Source: Streptomyces corallincola
GTDB lineage: Bacteria; Actinomycetota; Actinomycetes; Streptomycetales; Streptomycetaceae
DNA: 64,000 nt
Direction: 5' to 3'
NCBI RefSeq assembly: GCF_019104725.1
Contig: NZ_JAHRXF010000011.1
Span: 82,266 to 146,265, forward strand
Under the pieces are notes generated by a model. The model had not been told where the DNA came from. It searched no databases and saw nothing but the letters and a program-made list of their open reading frames with translations. Below, one piece after another: positions 16,486 through 25,471 of this stretch. Position 1 is the stretch's first letter; every line of letters begins with the position of its first letter. Position numbers and translations under genes: made by a program.

Positions 16486-17088
16486 CTAGAAGGGGGGCTC
16501 GTCCGAGTAGCCGCCGCCCTGCTGGCCGCCGCCGGAGCTTCCGCCCCAGCCGCCGCCACCCTGGCCGCCGCCCTGGTTGCCACCGGCGGGAGCGCCGGTG
16601 GCCCACGGGTCGTCGGCCGGAGCGCCGCCGCCCTGCTGGCCGCCACCGGAGCTTCCGCCCCAGCCGCCGCCACCCTGGCCGCCACCGCCGCCGTAACCGC
16701 CCTGGCCGCCGCGCGCGCCGCCACCCGAGGTCTTGGTGACCTTGGCGGTGGCACTGCGCAGGCTGGCGCCGACTTCCTCGACGTCCAGCTCGTAGACCGT
16801 CCGCTTGACGCCGTCACGGTCGTCGTACGACCGCTGCTTCAACCGGCCCTGCACGATGACGCGCATGCCGCGCTGGAGCGACTCCGCGACGTTCTCCGCC
16901 GCCTGACGCCAGACCGAGCAGGTCAGGAACAGGCTCTCGCCGTCCTTCCACTCGTTGGTCTGCCGGTCGAAGGTGCGGGGAGTGGACGCGACACGGAACT
17001 TCGCAACCGCCGCACCGGAGGGGGTGAAGCGCAGCTCGGGGTCATCGACAAGGTTGCCGACGACCGTGATGACGGTCTCGCCTGCCAT
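16486..17088 (-). CDS. ssb: Single-stranded DNA-binding protein
   Basis: A 200-residue SSB that coats single-stranded DNA during replication and repair. The OB-fold is residues 1-115 ([21 protein letters not shown]). A long Gly/Gln-rich flexible linker follows, and the chain ends in the acidic partner-binding tip YSDEPPF. The linker contains two near-identical 59-bp DNA segments encoding the [18 protein letters not shown] block twice. It is cotranscribed with rpsF, rpsR and rplI. Confidence 0.97.
   Translation of the reverse strand: MAGETVITVVGNLVDDPELRFTPSGAAVAKFRVASTPRTFDRQTNEWKDGESLFLTCSVWRQAAENVAESLQRGMRVIVQGRLKQRSYDDRDGVKRTVYELDVEEVGASLRSATAKVTKTSGGGARGGQGGYGGGGGQGGGGWGGSSGGGQQGGGAPADDPWATGAPAGGNQGGGQGGGGWGGSSGGGQQGGGYSDEPPF
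16511..16683. repeat. Internal duplication in the ssb linker
   Basis: Direct repeats of 59 bp at 16511-16569 and 16625-16683 match at 58 positions. Both encode the Gly/Gln-rich linker of SSB, so the repeat is in frame and changes only linker length. Confidence 0.75.
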
Positions 17089-17161
17089 TGGGGGAACCTC
17101 TCGGCGGGTTTGCTCTTGGCTGCTTGCTACTCGAATCCCGGAACCGACCGAGCCCGGAGGC

Positions 17162-17452
17162 TCAGTGGGTCTCGGGACGGAGGACCTTGGTCCGGAGGAC
17201 CGACTCGTTCAGGTTCATCTGGCGGTCGAGCTCCTTGACGATCGCAGGCTCGGCCTGCAGATCGATGACCGAGTAGATGCCCTCGGGCTTCTTCTTGATC
17301 TCGTACGAGAGACGCCGACGGCCCCAGGTATCGACCTTCTCCACCTTGCCGTTGCCCTCACGGACGACGGAGAGGAAGTTCTCGATCAGGGGGGAGACAG
17401 CGCGCTCCTCCAGATCGGGGTCGAGGATGACCATCACCTCGTAGTGACGCAT
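17162..17452 (-). CDS. rpsF: 30S ribosomal protein S6
   Basis: A 96-residue S6, started at the ATG ([17 protein letters not shown]) behind a near-perfect AAAGGAGGTG site; the open frame extends further upstream but this is the family start. S6 binds S18 on the 30S platform, matching the linkage to rpsR. First gene of the operon. Confidence 0.98.
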   Translation of the reverse strand: MRHYEVMVILDPDLEERAVSPLIENFLSVVREGNGKVEKVDTWGRRRLSYEIKKKPEGIYSVIDLQAEPAIVKELDRQMNLNESVLRTKVLRPETH

Positions 17453-17712
17453 GTGGAACCCACCTCCTTTGGACTCAGCGGCCACGGTCGTTCCGTGGCA
17501 GGAGGGTTGTGATGCGTGCGCAACGGTATCGGCCGACACTGACAATCAGGGTCCCGCCGGGGCCCCGACCGCGTCCGGGCAGACACCGGTGCAGACGGTA
17601 CACACTACCCGCACACCCCCTTGCGGTTGAAATCCGGTGGGAAGGACCGTCAGTCTGTACACAACGGGTGTGCAAGGCGCTACAGTGCGCCGCGATCCGC
17701 AGGAGGTGCCTC

Positions 17713-18024
17713 ATGGCGCAGGCATTGCGACCGAATACCGCCGGATCTCTGTTGGCCAGCGACGGCAAGCCCCGTCCGCTCCAGGACGGCCTGATGGCCG
17801 GAACCCTGGCGCTGGGCCTGCTGTCCTTCATCACCGCGTTCTTCCCGGGCCTGCATCTGCTCACGTCGTGGGCCGGGCTGATCGGCATCCTGGCCGGTGG
17901 ATACGGCCAGTGGATCTCAGTGACCACACGGGAGCGCTTCGGGCTGGTCCTCGGCCTCGGCGCCTCCGGCATCGGCCTCCTGCTCGGGATGTCGAACGGC
18001 GGACTGTTCGGCGGAGTCGTCTGA
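17713..18024 (+). CDS. Small membrane protein, unknown function
   Basis: A 103-residue protein with a clear AGGAGG site before its ATG. After a 27-residue polar start there are about three hydrophobic helices (near 28-48, 52-68 and 80-100, the last rich in Gly). I recognise no named family. It is divergent from rpsF and is followed by a hairpin at 18052-18089. Confidence 0.75.
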   Translation: MAQALRPNTAGSLLASDGKPRPLQDGLMAGTLALGLLSFITAFFPGLHLLTSWAGLIGILAGGYGQWISVTTRERFGLVLGLGASGIGLLLGMSNGGLFGGVV

Positions 18025-18051
18025 GGTCCCGCTGGAAAACGCACAGCGCAG

Positions 18052-18089
18052 GTCACCGCCCGGCACCCCGGAGGGAGCCGGGCGGTGAC
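18052..18089. terminator. Terminator hairpin after the 103-aa membrane protein
   Basis: Perfect 13-bp stem GTCACCGCCCGGC/GCCGGGCGGTGAC with a 12-nt loop, 28 bp after the stop. Confidence 0.75.
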
Positions 18090-18114
18090 GATGCCCCACC
18101 CCGTGCGGCAGAAG

Positions 18115-18286
18115 GGCCTGTCTTCACACTCTCCTCGTCGTCCGGAGGACGGCCCCGCGGCGTCCGGTGCGTGCTCTCGGCATGCCGGCCGTGATCCCTC
18201 GTACTGGGCGTACTCGGGGTCGCGGCCGGTGCGGCGAGAGGGCGTGCCGGGCGTCGCGGGGCAGAGGGGAGTGTGAAGACAGGTCC
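18115..18286. mobile_element. Candidate MITE with 21-bp terminal inverted repeats
   Basis: A 172-bp non-coding segment whose ends are inverted repeats matching at 19 of 21 positions (left 18115-18135; right, reverse-complemented, 18266-18286, sharing CCTGTCTTCACACTC). The interior has a small GTCCGGAGGAC hairpin but no usable gene. The form suits a miniature inverted-repeat element mobilised by an outside transposase. No clear target duplication was found, and this window has no second copy. Confidence 0.5.
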
Positions 18287-18395
18287 TGAGGGCCGTACGC
18301 CCCAGTCGAGGCCCGCGCACGGCGCAGTAGGCTTCGGCGCGAGAGCCGGAGCCCCTCATCGCAAGGGGACACACCAGCCCGAGGAGCGCCCCGAC

Positions 18396-19517
18396 ATGAG
18401 CCTGACCCTGCGGACCATCAGCCGCGAGCAACATCTGGCCTACATCCAGAGCCTGCCGGCGGCGAGCCACATGCAGGTCCCGGCCTGGGCCGACGTGAAG
18501 GCCGAATGGCGCTCCGAGCACCTCGGCTGGTTCGACGAGCGCACCGGCGAGATGGTCGGCGCGGGTCTGGTGCTCTACCGGCAGCTCCCCAAGATCAAGC
18601 GCTACCTCGCCTACCTCCCCGAGGGCCCGGTCATCAACTGGTACGCCCCGAACCTGGACGACTGGATCCAGCCGATGCTGGCGCACCTCAAGCAGCAGGG
18701 CGCCTTCTCCGTGAAGATGGGCCCGCCCGTGGTCATCCGCCGCTGGAACGCGGAGACCATCAAGAGGGGCATCCAGAGCCAGGACGTGAAGCGGCTGCGC
18801 GACATGGAGGCCGACTTCATCGAGCCGCGCGCCTTCGAGGTGGCCGACAAGCTGCGCCGCATGGGCTGGCAGCAGGGCGAGGACGGCGGCGCCGGTTTCG
18901 GTGACGTGCAGCCGCGCTACGTCTTCCAGGTGCCGCTCGCCAACCGCTCCCTGGAAGACGTCCACAAGAACTTCAACCAGCTCTGGCGCCGCAACATCAA
19001 GAAGGCCGAGAAGGCCGGTGTCGAGGTGGTGCAGGGTGGCTACCAAGACCTCGCCGAGTGGCAGCGGCTGTACGAGATCACCGCGGTGCGCGACCACTTC
19101 CGGCCCCGCCCCCAGTCGTACTTCGAGCGCATGTGGACGGCCCTCAACTCCGAGGACCCCAACCGCATGCGGCTGTACTTCGCCCGGCACAACGGCGTGA
19201 ACCTGTCCGCCGCGACCATGCTCATCGTCGGCGGCCACGTCTGGTACTCCTACGGCGCCTCCGACAACATCGGCCGCGAGGTCCGCCCGTCCAACGCCAT
19301 GCAGTGGCGGATGCTGCGCGACGCCTACGCGCTCGGCGCGACGGTGTACGACCTGCGGGGCATTTCCGACTCGCTCGACGAGTCGGACCACCTGTTCGGC
19401 CTGATCCAGTTCAAGGTGGGAACCGGCGGCCAGGCGGCCGAGTATCTCGGCGAGTGGGACTTCCCGCTGAACAAGCTGCTCCACAAGGCGCTCGACATCT
19501 ACATGTCGCGGCGCTGA
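18396..19517 (+). CDS. femX: FemX-like lipid II aminoacyltransferase
   Basis: A 373-residue FemABX-family enzyme using aminoacyl-tRNA to add the first residue of the peptidoglycan cross-bridge. The start MSLTLRTISREQHLAYIQSL follows GAGGAGCG. Family features are the N-terminal GNAT-like half with QVPAWADVKAEWRSE, the LWRRNIKKAEKAGVEV helix (about residues 198-213) and the C-terminal YDLRGISDSLDESDHLFGL motif. It is likely an operon with the alanine-racemase-like gene 77 bp downstream. Confidence 0.9.
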   Translation: MSLTLRTISREQHLAYIQSLPAASHMQVPAWADVKAEWRSEHLGWFDERTGEMVGAGLVLYRQLPKIKRYLAYLPEGPVINWYAPNLDDWIQPMLAHLKQQGAFSVKMGPPVVIRRWNAETIKRGIQSQDVKRLRDMEADFIEPRAFEVADKLRRMGWQQGEDGGAGFGDVQPRYVFQVPLANRSLEDVHKNFNQLWRRNIKKAEKAGVEVVQGGYQDLAEWQRLYEITAVRDHFRPRPQSYFERMWTALNSEDPNRMRLYFARHNGVNLSAATMLIVGGHVWYSYGASDNIGREVRPSNAMQWRMLRDAYALGATVYDLRGISDSLDESDHLFGLIQFKVGTGGQAAEYLGEWDFPLNKLLHKALDIYMSRR

Positions 19518-19594
19518 GCCGCACCCCTTCGGTCCGACGGCTCCCAGGGCCTCGGCACTTCGCTTCACCTTCACGAGAAAGGCTCCGGGTCCGG

Positions 19595-20626
19595 ATGGCG
19601 CTCACGCTCTACATCGACACGGCGCGCTGGCGGGCGCATCACAAGCACGTGCACGAGCAGTTCCCGGGCCTGGTCCCGGTCTGCAAGGGCAATGGCTACG
19701 GCTTCGGGCACGAGCGGCTCGCGGAGGAGGCCACCCGGCAGGGCACGGACCTGCTCGCTGTCGGCACCACCTACGAGGCCGCCCGCACGAAGGACTTCTT
19801 CGGCGGCGACCTGCTGGTGCTGACCCCGTACCGGCGCGGCGAGGAGCCGGTGCCGCTGCCGGACCGCGTGGTCCGCTCGGTGTCGTCGGTGGACGGTGTG
19901 TACGGCCTGGTCGGCGCGCGGGTGGTCATCGAGGTGATGTCCTCGATGAAGCGGCACGGCATCAGCGAGCAGGATCTGCCGCAGCTGCACCAGGCCATAG
20001 AGAATGTCCGGCTGGAGGGCTTCGCCATCCACCTGCCGCTGGACCGCACCGACGGCTCGGACGCCGTCGAGGAGGTCATCGGCTGGATGGACCGGCTGCG
20101 CGCGGCCCGGCTGCCGCTGCACACCATGTTCGTCAGCCACCTCAAGGCCGACGAGCTGGCCCGGCTCCAGCAGCAGTTCCCGCAGACCCGGTTCCGCGCG
20201 CGGATCGGCACGCGGCTGTGGCTGGGCGACCACGACGCCACCGAGTACCGGGGCGCCGTCCTGGACGTCACGCGGGTCGCCAAGGGCGACCGCTTCGGCT
20301 ACCGGCAGCAGCGCGCGGCCTCCGACGGCTTCCTGGTGGTCGTGGCGGGCGGTACGTCGCACGGGGTGGGTCTGGAGGCCCCGAAGGCGCTGCACGGTGT
20401 CATGCCCCGTGCCAAGGGAGTCGCGCGGGCCGGTCTGGCGACGGTCAACCGCAACCTGGCGCCGTTCGTCTGGGACGGCAAGCAGCGCTGGTTCGCGGAG
20501 CCGCCCCACATGCAGGTGTCCATCCTGTTCGTGCCCTCCGACGCCGCCGAGCCCAAGGTCGGGGACGAACTCGTCGCCCATCTGCGCCACACCACCACGC
20601 AGTTCGACCGCCTGATGGACCGCTGA
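19595..20626 (+). CDS. Alanine racemase-like PLP-barrel protein
   Basis: 343 residues with an alanine racemase N-terminal barrel: PVCKGNGYGFGHERLAEEA carries the probable PLP lysine K31, equivalent to the KANAYGHG motif. The C-terminal part is short and has FGYRQQRA where Alr has its catalytic tyrosine segment, so both catalytic positions may be kept, but overall it departs from true Alr. It follows femX and precedes a terminator. A role in supplying or modifying a wall amino acid is an inference from context. Confidence 0.75.
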   Translation: MALTLYIDTARWRAHHKHVHEQFPGLVPVCKGNGYGFGHERLAEEATRQGTDLLAVGTTYEAARTKDFFGGDLLVLTPYRRGEEPVPLPDRVVRSVSSVDGVYGLVGARVVIEVMSSMKRHGISEQDLPQLHQAIENVRLEGFAIHLPLDRTDGSDAVEEVIGWMDRLRAARLPLHTMFVSHLKADELARLQQQFPQTRFRARIGTRLWLGDHDATEYRGAVLDVTRVAKGDRFGYRQQRAASDGFLVVVAGGTSHGVGLEAPKALHGVMPRAKGVARAGLATVNRNLAPFVWDGKQRWFAEPPHMQVSILFVPSDAAEPKVGDELVAHLRHTTTQFDRLMDR

Positions 20627-20648
20627 CCCCGGACCCCGGCACCACGAA

Positions 20649-20683
20649 AAGGGCCGTGCACGCGTGACGCGTGCACGGCCCTT
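20649..20683. terminator. Bidirectional terminator, 16-bp stem
   Basis: Perfect 16-bp stem (AAGGGCCGTGCACGCG and its complement) with a TGA loop and flanking A/T runs, between two convergent genes. Confidence 0.85.
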
Positions 20684-20719
20684 CTGTCGTTCGACGCCGC
20701 GGGTCGGACGCCTGTTCGC

Positions 20720-22252
20720 TCAGAGCGAACGCCCGTCCGGAGGCGCCATGTCCGGCTGTCCCCAGGCGACCGCCGACGGCTCGAAGTGCACCGCGTGCCG
20801 CGGCGGCCGGGCGGCGGCTCCGAGGACGAACACGTCCTCGGCACCGTCCAGGACCCCGCCCGAGGGATCGTCGTCCCCGGACCGGCGCACCACGTCACGC
20901 TCCGGCGTGAGGATGTCCCGGACGACGACGGCGCACAGGTACAGCGTGCCGAGCAGGTGCACGGCGATCGCCCAGTGGTAACCCTGCGCGGGGAGTCCCT
21001 TGTGGGCGTCCCCGCTGGTCGTGTAGGCGAGGTACATCCAGATGCCGAGGAAGTACGCGACCTCGCACGCCTGCCAGATCAGGAAGTCCCGCCACTTCGG
21101 CCGGGCCAGCGCCGCCAGCGGCACCAGCCACAGCACGTACTGCGGCGAGTAGACCTTGTTGGTGAGGATGAACGCCGCGACCACCAGGAACGCCAACTGG
21201 TCGAAGCGCGGTCGGCGCGGAGCGGTGAAGGTCAGCACGGCGATGGCGGCGAAGCACAGCACCACCAGGATCATCGCGGCCGTGTTCACGAAGCCGATGG
21301 AGGGCGGGTTGGTGGAGTTCTGCACCCAGATCAGCCAGAACGACCCGAAGTCCACGCCCCGTTCCTGGCTGAACGTGTAGAACTTCGACCAGCCCGGAAA
21401 GGCGAACCACATCACCGGCAGGTTCACCATGAACCAGGCCACCACGGCTCCGGCGGCGGCCTGGAAGAACTCCCGCCACCGGCCGGCCCGCCAGCACAGC
21501 AGGAACACCGGTCCCAGCAGGAAGACCGGGTACAGCTTGGCGGCCGTGGCAAGGCCGAGCAGCACGCCGAAGGCGACGGTGCGGCCCCTGGACCACATCA
21601 GCATCGCGGCGGCCGTCAGGGCGACCGCGAGCAGGTCCCAGTTGATGGTGGCCGTGAGAGCGGCGGCGGGCGCCAGCGCGACCAGCAGGGCGTCCCAGGG
21701 GCGCCGACGGTGGGTGCGCGCCACACAGACGGCGATGACGGCCACGCAGACCATCAGCATCCCGGCGTTCACGAACCAGTACCACTGCTCCCGGTGCTGG
21801 ATGGTGCCGCTGCCGGGGGTGAGCCAGGAGGCGACCTCCATGAAGACACCGGTCAGCACCGGATACTCCAGGTAGTCCATGTCACCGGGCAGCTTGTCGA
21901 AGTAGGGCACCAGGCCGTCGGCGAAGCCACGCCCCTGGTACAGGTGCGGGATGTCCGAGTAGCAGGCGTGCGTGTACTGCGAGCTGGCCCCGAAGAACCA
22001 GCCGCTGTTGTAGCAGGGCGCCTTCTGCACGAGGCCGAGCGCGAACATGCCGATGGCGACGAGTGCGACGACCCGTACCGGTGTCCACCAGGACGTTCCG
22101 AACAGCGCGCGCCGCCCGATGGGACCGCCGATCAGCTCACTGCCGGCCGCGGCGATCCCGTCCTCACGCGTGGGGAGCACCGGTTCCTCGGCGCCCGACG
22201 GCGCGGACTCGGGCTCGTGCATGCTCGCGGGCGTCATCTCTGCACTGGGCAT
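20720..22252 (-). CDS. GT87/DUF2029-like mannosyltransferase-type membrane protein
   Basis: A polytopic membrane protein of about 510 residues from the ATG giving MPSAEMTPASM; in-frame ATGs at 22261 and 22237 are alternatives. The first helix starts near WWTPVRVVALVAIGMFALG, and an extracytoplasmic loop carries PCYNSGW and YSDIPHLYQGRGF, followed by nine or more helices. The loop acids and topology resemble polyprenol-phosphate-mannose glycosyltransferases of the GT-C class. Acceptor unknown; the neighbourhood suggests envelope glycan. The frame reads back through a parS, which explains its apparent MFHVKH start. Confidence 0.75.
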   Translation of the reverse strand: MPSAEMTPASMHEPESAPSGAEEPVLPTREDGIAAAGSELIGGPIGRRALFGTSWWTPVRVVALVAIGMFALGLVQKAPCYNSGWFFGASSQYTHACYSDIPHLYQGRGFADGLVPYFDKLPGDMDYLEYPVLTGVFMEVASWLTPGSGTIQHREQWYWFVNAGMLMVCVAVIAVCVARTHRRRPWDALLVALAPAAALTATINWDLLAVALTAAAMLMWSRGRTVAFGVLLGLATAAKLYPVFLLGPVFLLCWRAGRWREFFQAAAGAVVAWFMVNLPVMWFAFPGWSKFYTFSQERGVDFGSFWLIWVQNSTNPPSIGFVNTAAMILVVLCFAAIAVLTFTAPRRPRFDQLAFLVVAAFILTNKVYSPQYVLWLVPLAALARPKWRDFLIWQACEVAYFLGIWMYLAYTTSGDAHKGLPAQGYHWAIAVHLLGTLYLCAVVVRDILTPERDVVRRSGDDDPSGGVLDGAEDVFVLGAAARPPRHAVHFEPSAVAWGQPDMAPPDGRSL

Positions 22253-22323
22253 GGGGCACATCCTGCCGTACGGACCCCGGAACACGCCGAGGGCCGCCGC
22301 ACCTCGCGGGTGCGACGGCCCAT

Positions 22324-22337
22324 GTTTCACGTGAAAC
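22324..22337. promoter_or_regulatory. parS site
   Basis: Perfect 14-bp ParB site between the penicillin-binding protein gene and the GT87-like gene. Confidence 0.9.
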
Positions 22338-22381
22338 ACGCGTACCGGCTCATAGGGCCACCCACCGGGCGGCCGGGGCGG

Positions 22382-25108
22382 CTATCCCTGGGCGCCGGAG
22401 AAGATGCCTCCTCCATTGCCGCCGTTGCCGTTGCCTCCGTTGCCGTTGCCCCGGTTGGCCCCCGGCTCGGTGGTCTCCGTGGTGCTCGGAGTGGGCGGCG
22501 CTCCGGGACCGCCGTTGGCGCCACCGTCGGCGTTGCCGGTGCCGCCGTCCTCACCGCAGTCCAGACCGCCCCAGCCGAACTGGCAGGACTGGCTGACCGT
22601 CGGTGTCGGAGAGGTGGTCGTCTGGCTCGGCGTCGGAGTGGGGGTCGGCGTCGTGCTCTGGCTCGGCGGCGCGGTGGGAGTGGGCGGCGCGGTCGGGACG
22701 TTGAGCGCCTTGCCGATCGGCGCGGGCGCCGGGAACGGCAGGGCGGGCTGGCCCCGCATCGCCTCGGCCATGTAGTCGTGCCAGATCTCGGCCGGGAACG
22801 AGGCGCCGTGGATCTTCTCCTGGCCGCCCGTGCCGAACATCTTCAGGAACTTGCGGTTCTTGTTCTTGGCGTTGTCGTCGAGGCGGAACATGCTGATCGC
22901 GGTGGACAGCTGGCGGGTGTACCCGACGAACCAGGCCGACTTGTTGCCGTCGGTGGTGCCGGTCTTGCCCGCCACCTGGCGGCCCGGCAGGCGGGCCGCG
23001 GTGCCGGTGCCCTTGTCCACCACGGTCTTCAGCACGTCGGTGACGTTGTCCGCCACCTCGGGCTTGAAGACGTCCTTGCCCGCCGCCTGGTGCCGGAAGA
23101 CCGGACCGGTCGCGTCATCCACCTTCTCCACGGAGTACGGGTCGTTCTGGGTGCCGCTGGTGGCGAAGGTCCCGTAGGCACCGGCCATGCGGATGGCACT
23201 GGGGTCGGAGGTGCCGATGGAGAACGACGGGAAATTCGAGCTGGCCAGACTGGACTTGAGGATGCCCGCGTCGATCGCGGTCTGCTCGACCTTGTCCAGA
23301 CCGACGTCCATACCGAGCTGGACGTAGACGGAGTTGACCGACAGCCGCATGGCCTCACGCAGGTCGATCTTGTAGTCGGGCGCGGTGCCGACCGACTCGT
23401 TGCCGTCGTTGGTCTGGAGCCACTCCTTGTTGTCCTTGTCGGTCCAGACCGTGCCGTCGTATTTCTGGATCTTGAGCTTGTTCTGACCGCTGTACAGGCT
23501 CTTCCACGAGGCCGGGGTCCGCTCGTCCTGTGCCTGTTCGGGACTGAGGTCGGGGTTGCGGACCCCCCACTTCATCGCTGCCGCGAGCACGAACGGCTTG
23601 AACGTGGAACCCACCTGGGCGCCGGTCGCGTCGGCGTTGTCGGTGAAGTGCTTGGTGGCGTCCTCACCGCCGTAGATCGCCTTGATGGCACCCGTCTTGG
23701 GTTCCACGGAGGCGCCGCCAAACTGGACGTAGGAGTCCTTGTCCGGACGGGCCGAGGCGTCGATGTTCTTCTTGCGGACGTTCTTGACCGCGTTCTCCAG
23801 CTGTCCGACCTTCTTCTTGTCGAACGTCGTGTAGATGCGCAGTCCGCCCTGCTGCAACCGGTCGGCGGTGATCTTGGTCGTGTCGCTGTTGTGGACCAGA
23901 TACGACTTGGCGAGGTCCACGAGGTAACCGACCTGGCCGCTCAGCCGACTGTTCGACCTGGGGTTCTGCACCTTGGGGAGCGACGTGTACTTGGCGCGCT
24001 CGGCCTGGTCGAGATGGCCGTACTGCACCATCTTGTCCAGCGTGTCCTGCATCTGGATGTCGGCCCGCCTCCGGTTCGCCTCCGGAGTGGCGATCGGGTC
24101 GAGCGACTCGGCGCCCGCCGGGTCGTAGTACGTGGCGCCCTTCAGCATCGCCGCGAGGAAGGCGCACTGACCCGGGTCCAGCTTGTCGGCGTCCGTGTTG
24201 AAGTACGCGCGGGCGGCGGCCTGGATGCCGTAGGCGCCCCGGCCGAAGTAGGCCGAGTTGAGGTAGCCGGCCATGATCTCCGGCTTGCTCTTGGTCGCGC
24301 CGACCTTGATCGAGACGAAGATCTCGGTGAACTTGCGGGAGAGGGTCTGCGCCTGGTCGTCCAGCATCGCGTTCTTCACGTACTGCTGGGTGATGGTGGA
24401 GCCGCCCTGCACCTGGCCGCCGCGTGCCATGTTGAACATCGCGCGCGCGATGCCCATCGGATCGACGCCGCTGTCCGTCTCGAAGGACTTGTTCTCCTGC
24501 GAGATGACGGCGTAGCGCATCTCCTTGGGAATCTGCTCGTAGTTGACGATCTGCCGGTTCACCTCACCGCCGGTGGCGACCATCGGGGTGTTGTCGGACC
24601 AGTAGAAGACGTTGTTCTGCGCGCTGGCCGTCTTGGCGACGTCCGGGACGTTCACCGTGGCGTACCCGATGCCCGCCACCGCGACGAGGCTGCCGAGGAA
24701 GCCGATGAACATGCCGCTCGTCAGCCGCCACGACGGCACCCAGCGGCGCCAGCCGTACTTGCCGTGGCGCGGATAGTCGATGATCCGCTTCCGACCGGGG
24801 CCCGCGGCGGCACGGCCGCGTCCTGGACCGTTCGGGCCGCCGGGCCCGCTGCGGCCTCCCGGACCCGTGGGGTCGGCCCCTCTGCGGCGGCCCCCCTTCT
24901 GCGCCGCCCGGCGGGCCTCGGCCCGGCCTCCGTAGGGGCGCTGGTCGCCTCCGGGGCCGTAGGAGTCCGACTCGGTGGAGCCGGCAGCGGACCCGGTGGC
25001 GCCTCGCGGTGCCGCGCGGTGGCCGGAGGACGGTCCGGACTGGCCGCGTCGGGCCGCGGCACGTCCGCCTTCCTGCGACTGCGGCGCTTTGCGACGGTGC
25101 TCGCTCAT
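22382..25108 (-). CDS. Class A penicillin-binding protein (transglycosylase/transpeptidase)
   Basis: A 908-residue bifunctional peptidoglycan synthase. The ATG (MSEHRRKAPQSQE) follows GAGGAG. A basic Gly/Arg-rich cytoplasmic tail of about 125 residues precedes one membrane anchor (LTSGMFIGFLGSLVAVAGIGYA). The GT51 glycosyltransferase domain has ENKSFETDSG and GGSTITQQYVKN; the transpeptidase domain has the SxxK motif STFK, SVN and KTGTT. The last 110 residues are Pro/Thr-rich, then Gly/Asn-rich, outside the membrane. It polymerises lipid II and cross-links the wall. The upstream region is shared with a padR gene. Confidence 0.95.
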   Translation of the reverse strand: MSEHRRKAPQSQEGGRAAARRGQSGPSSGHRAAPRGATGSAAGSTESDSYGPGGDQRPYGGRAEARRAAQKGGRRRGADPTGPGGRSGPGGPNGPGRGRAAAGPGRKRIIDYPRHGKYGWRRWVPSWRLTSGMFIGFLGSLVAVAGIGYATVNVPDVAKTASAQNNVFYWSDNTPMVATGGEVNRQIVNYEQIPKEMRYAVISQENKSFETDSGVDPMGIARAMFNMARGGQVQGGSTITQQYVKNAMLDDQAQTLSRKFTEIFVSIKVGATKSKPEIMAGYLNSAYFGRGAYGIQAAARAYFNTDADKLDPGQCAFLAAMLKGATYYDPAGAESLDPIATPEANRRRADIQMQDTLDKMVQYGHLDQAERAKYTSLPKVQNPRSNSRLSGQVGYLVDLAKSYLVHNSDTTKITADRLQQGGLRIYTTFDKKKVGQLENAVKNVRKKNIDASARPDKDSYVQFGGASVEPKTGAIKAIYGGEDATKHFTDNADATGAQVGSTFKPFVLAAAMKWGVRNPDLSPEQAQDERTPASWKSLYSGQNKLKIQKYDGTVWTDKDNKEWLQTNDGNESVGTAPDYKIDLREAMRLSVNSVYVQLGMDVGLDKVEQTAIDAGILKSSLASSNFPSFSIGTSDPSAIRMAGAYGTFATSGTQNDPYSVEKVDDATGPVFRHQAAGKDVFKPEVADNVTDVLKTVVDKGTGTAARLPGRQVAGKTGTTDGNKSAWFVGYTRQLSTAISMFRLDDNAKNKNRKFLKMFGTGGQEKIHGASFPAEIWHDYMAEAMRGQPALPFPAPAPIGKALNVPTAPPTPTAPPSQSTTPTPTPTPSQTTTSPTPTVSQSCQFGWGGLDCGEDGGTGNADGGANGGPGAPPTPSTTETTEPGANRGNGNGGNGNGGNGGGIFSGAQG

Positions 25109-25471
25109 CGAACGATTACTCCTCGGGCAGGCGCACCCGTGGGCGCCTGGAACGGCGGCTGTTTTCCGGTCCCCCCGAAATACGGATGTGGTCGGTCGCG
25201 CATTCACCCGTACAGCACCCGGGCCGGGGACGCCCCCCGGGCGTCGCTCGGTTCCCGGTGGTGTGCATGCCGCACAGACTACGCACCGCCAAAACCCGCC
25301 GAGCTCCGAAGTTCACCCCAAATCAGGCAAGTTGCCTGCAACGAATCAGTGATGTGATCCCGTTCACCGTGCCCCCTCTTGTCGCGGAGTGGAGGCCGTT
25401 CTATCGTCTTGATGTATCGAGTCGATACATCAGTGCGAGATAAAGACGCGGCGGACCGGAAGGAGCAGCTC
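25109..25471. other. PBP/padR divergent intergenic region
   Basis: 363 bp with no gene. It must hold the promoter of the penicillin-binding protein gene and has a perfect 23-bp palindrome just before padR. Confidence 0.6.
25410..25432. promoter_or_regulatory. 23-bp perfect palindrome, probable PadR operator
   Basis: TGATGTATCGA, a central G, then the exact complement. It contains ATGTAT...ATACAT, like the ATGT/ACAT pattern bound by PadR proteins, and lies 39 bp upstream of the padR start, so autorepression is likely. Confidence 0.65.

Larger units (their letters stand above)
18025..18395. other. Intergenic region with a terminator and a MITE-like element
   Basis: 371 bp without a gene. It holds a terminator hairpin (18052-18089) and a 172-bp element with terminal inverted repeats (18115-18286), then about 110 bp leading to femX. 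Confidence 0.6.

Noticed and set aside
22253..22339. Start of the GT87-like gene at the MFHVKH codons
   Set aside because: Those codons are the parS palindrome read as protein; the same MFHVKH appears at every parS read in that frame, so the true start is downstream.
20786..25357. A rightward open frame of more than 1500 codons
   Set aside because: It runs antisense to the GT87-like and penicillin-binding protein genes. GC-rich codon bias keeps the opposite frame open, and the translation is low-complexity without any domain.
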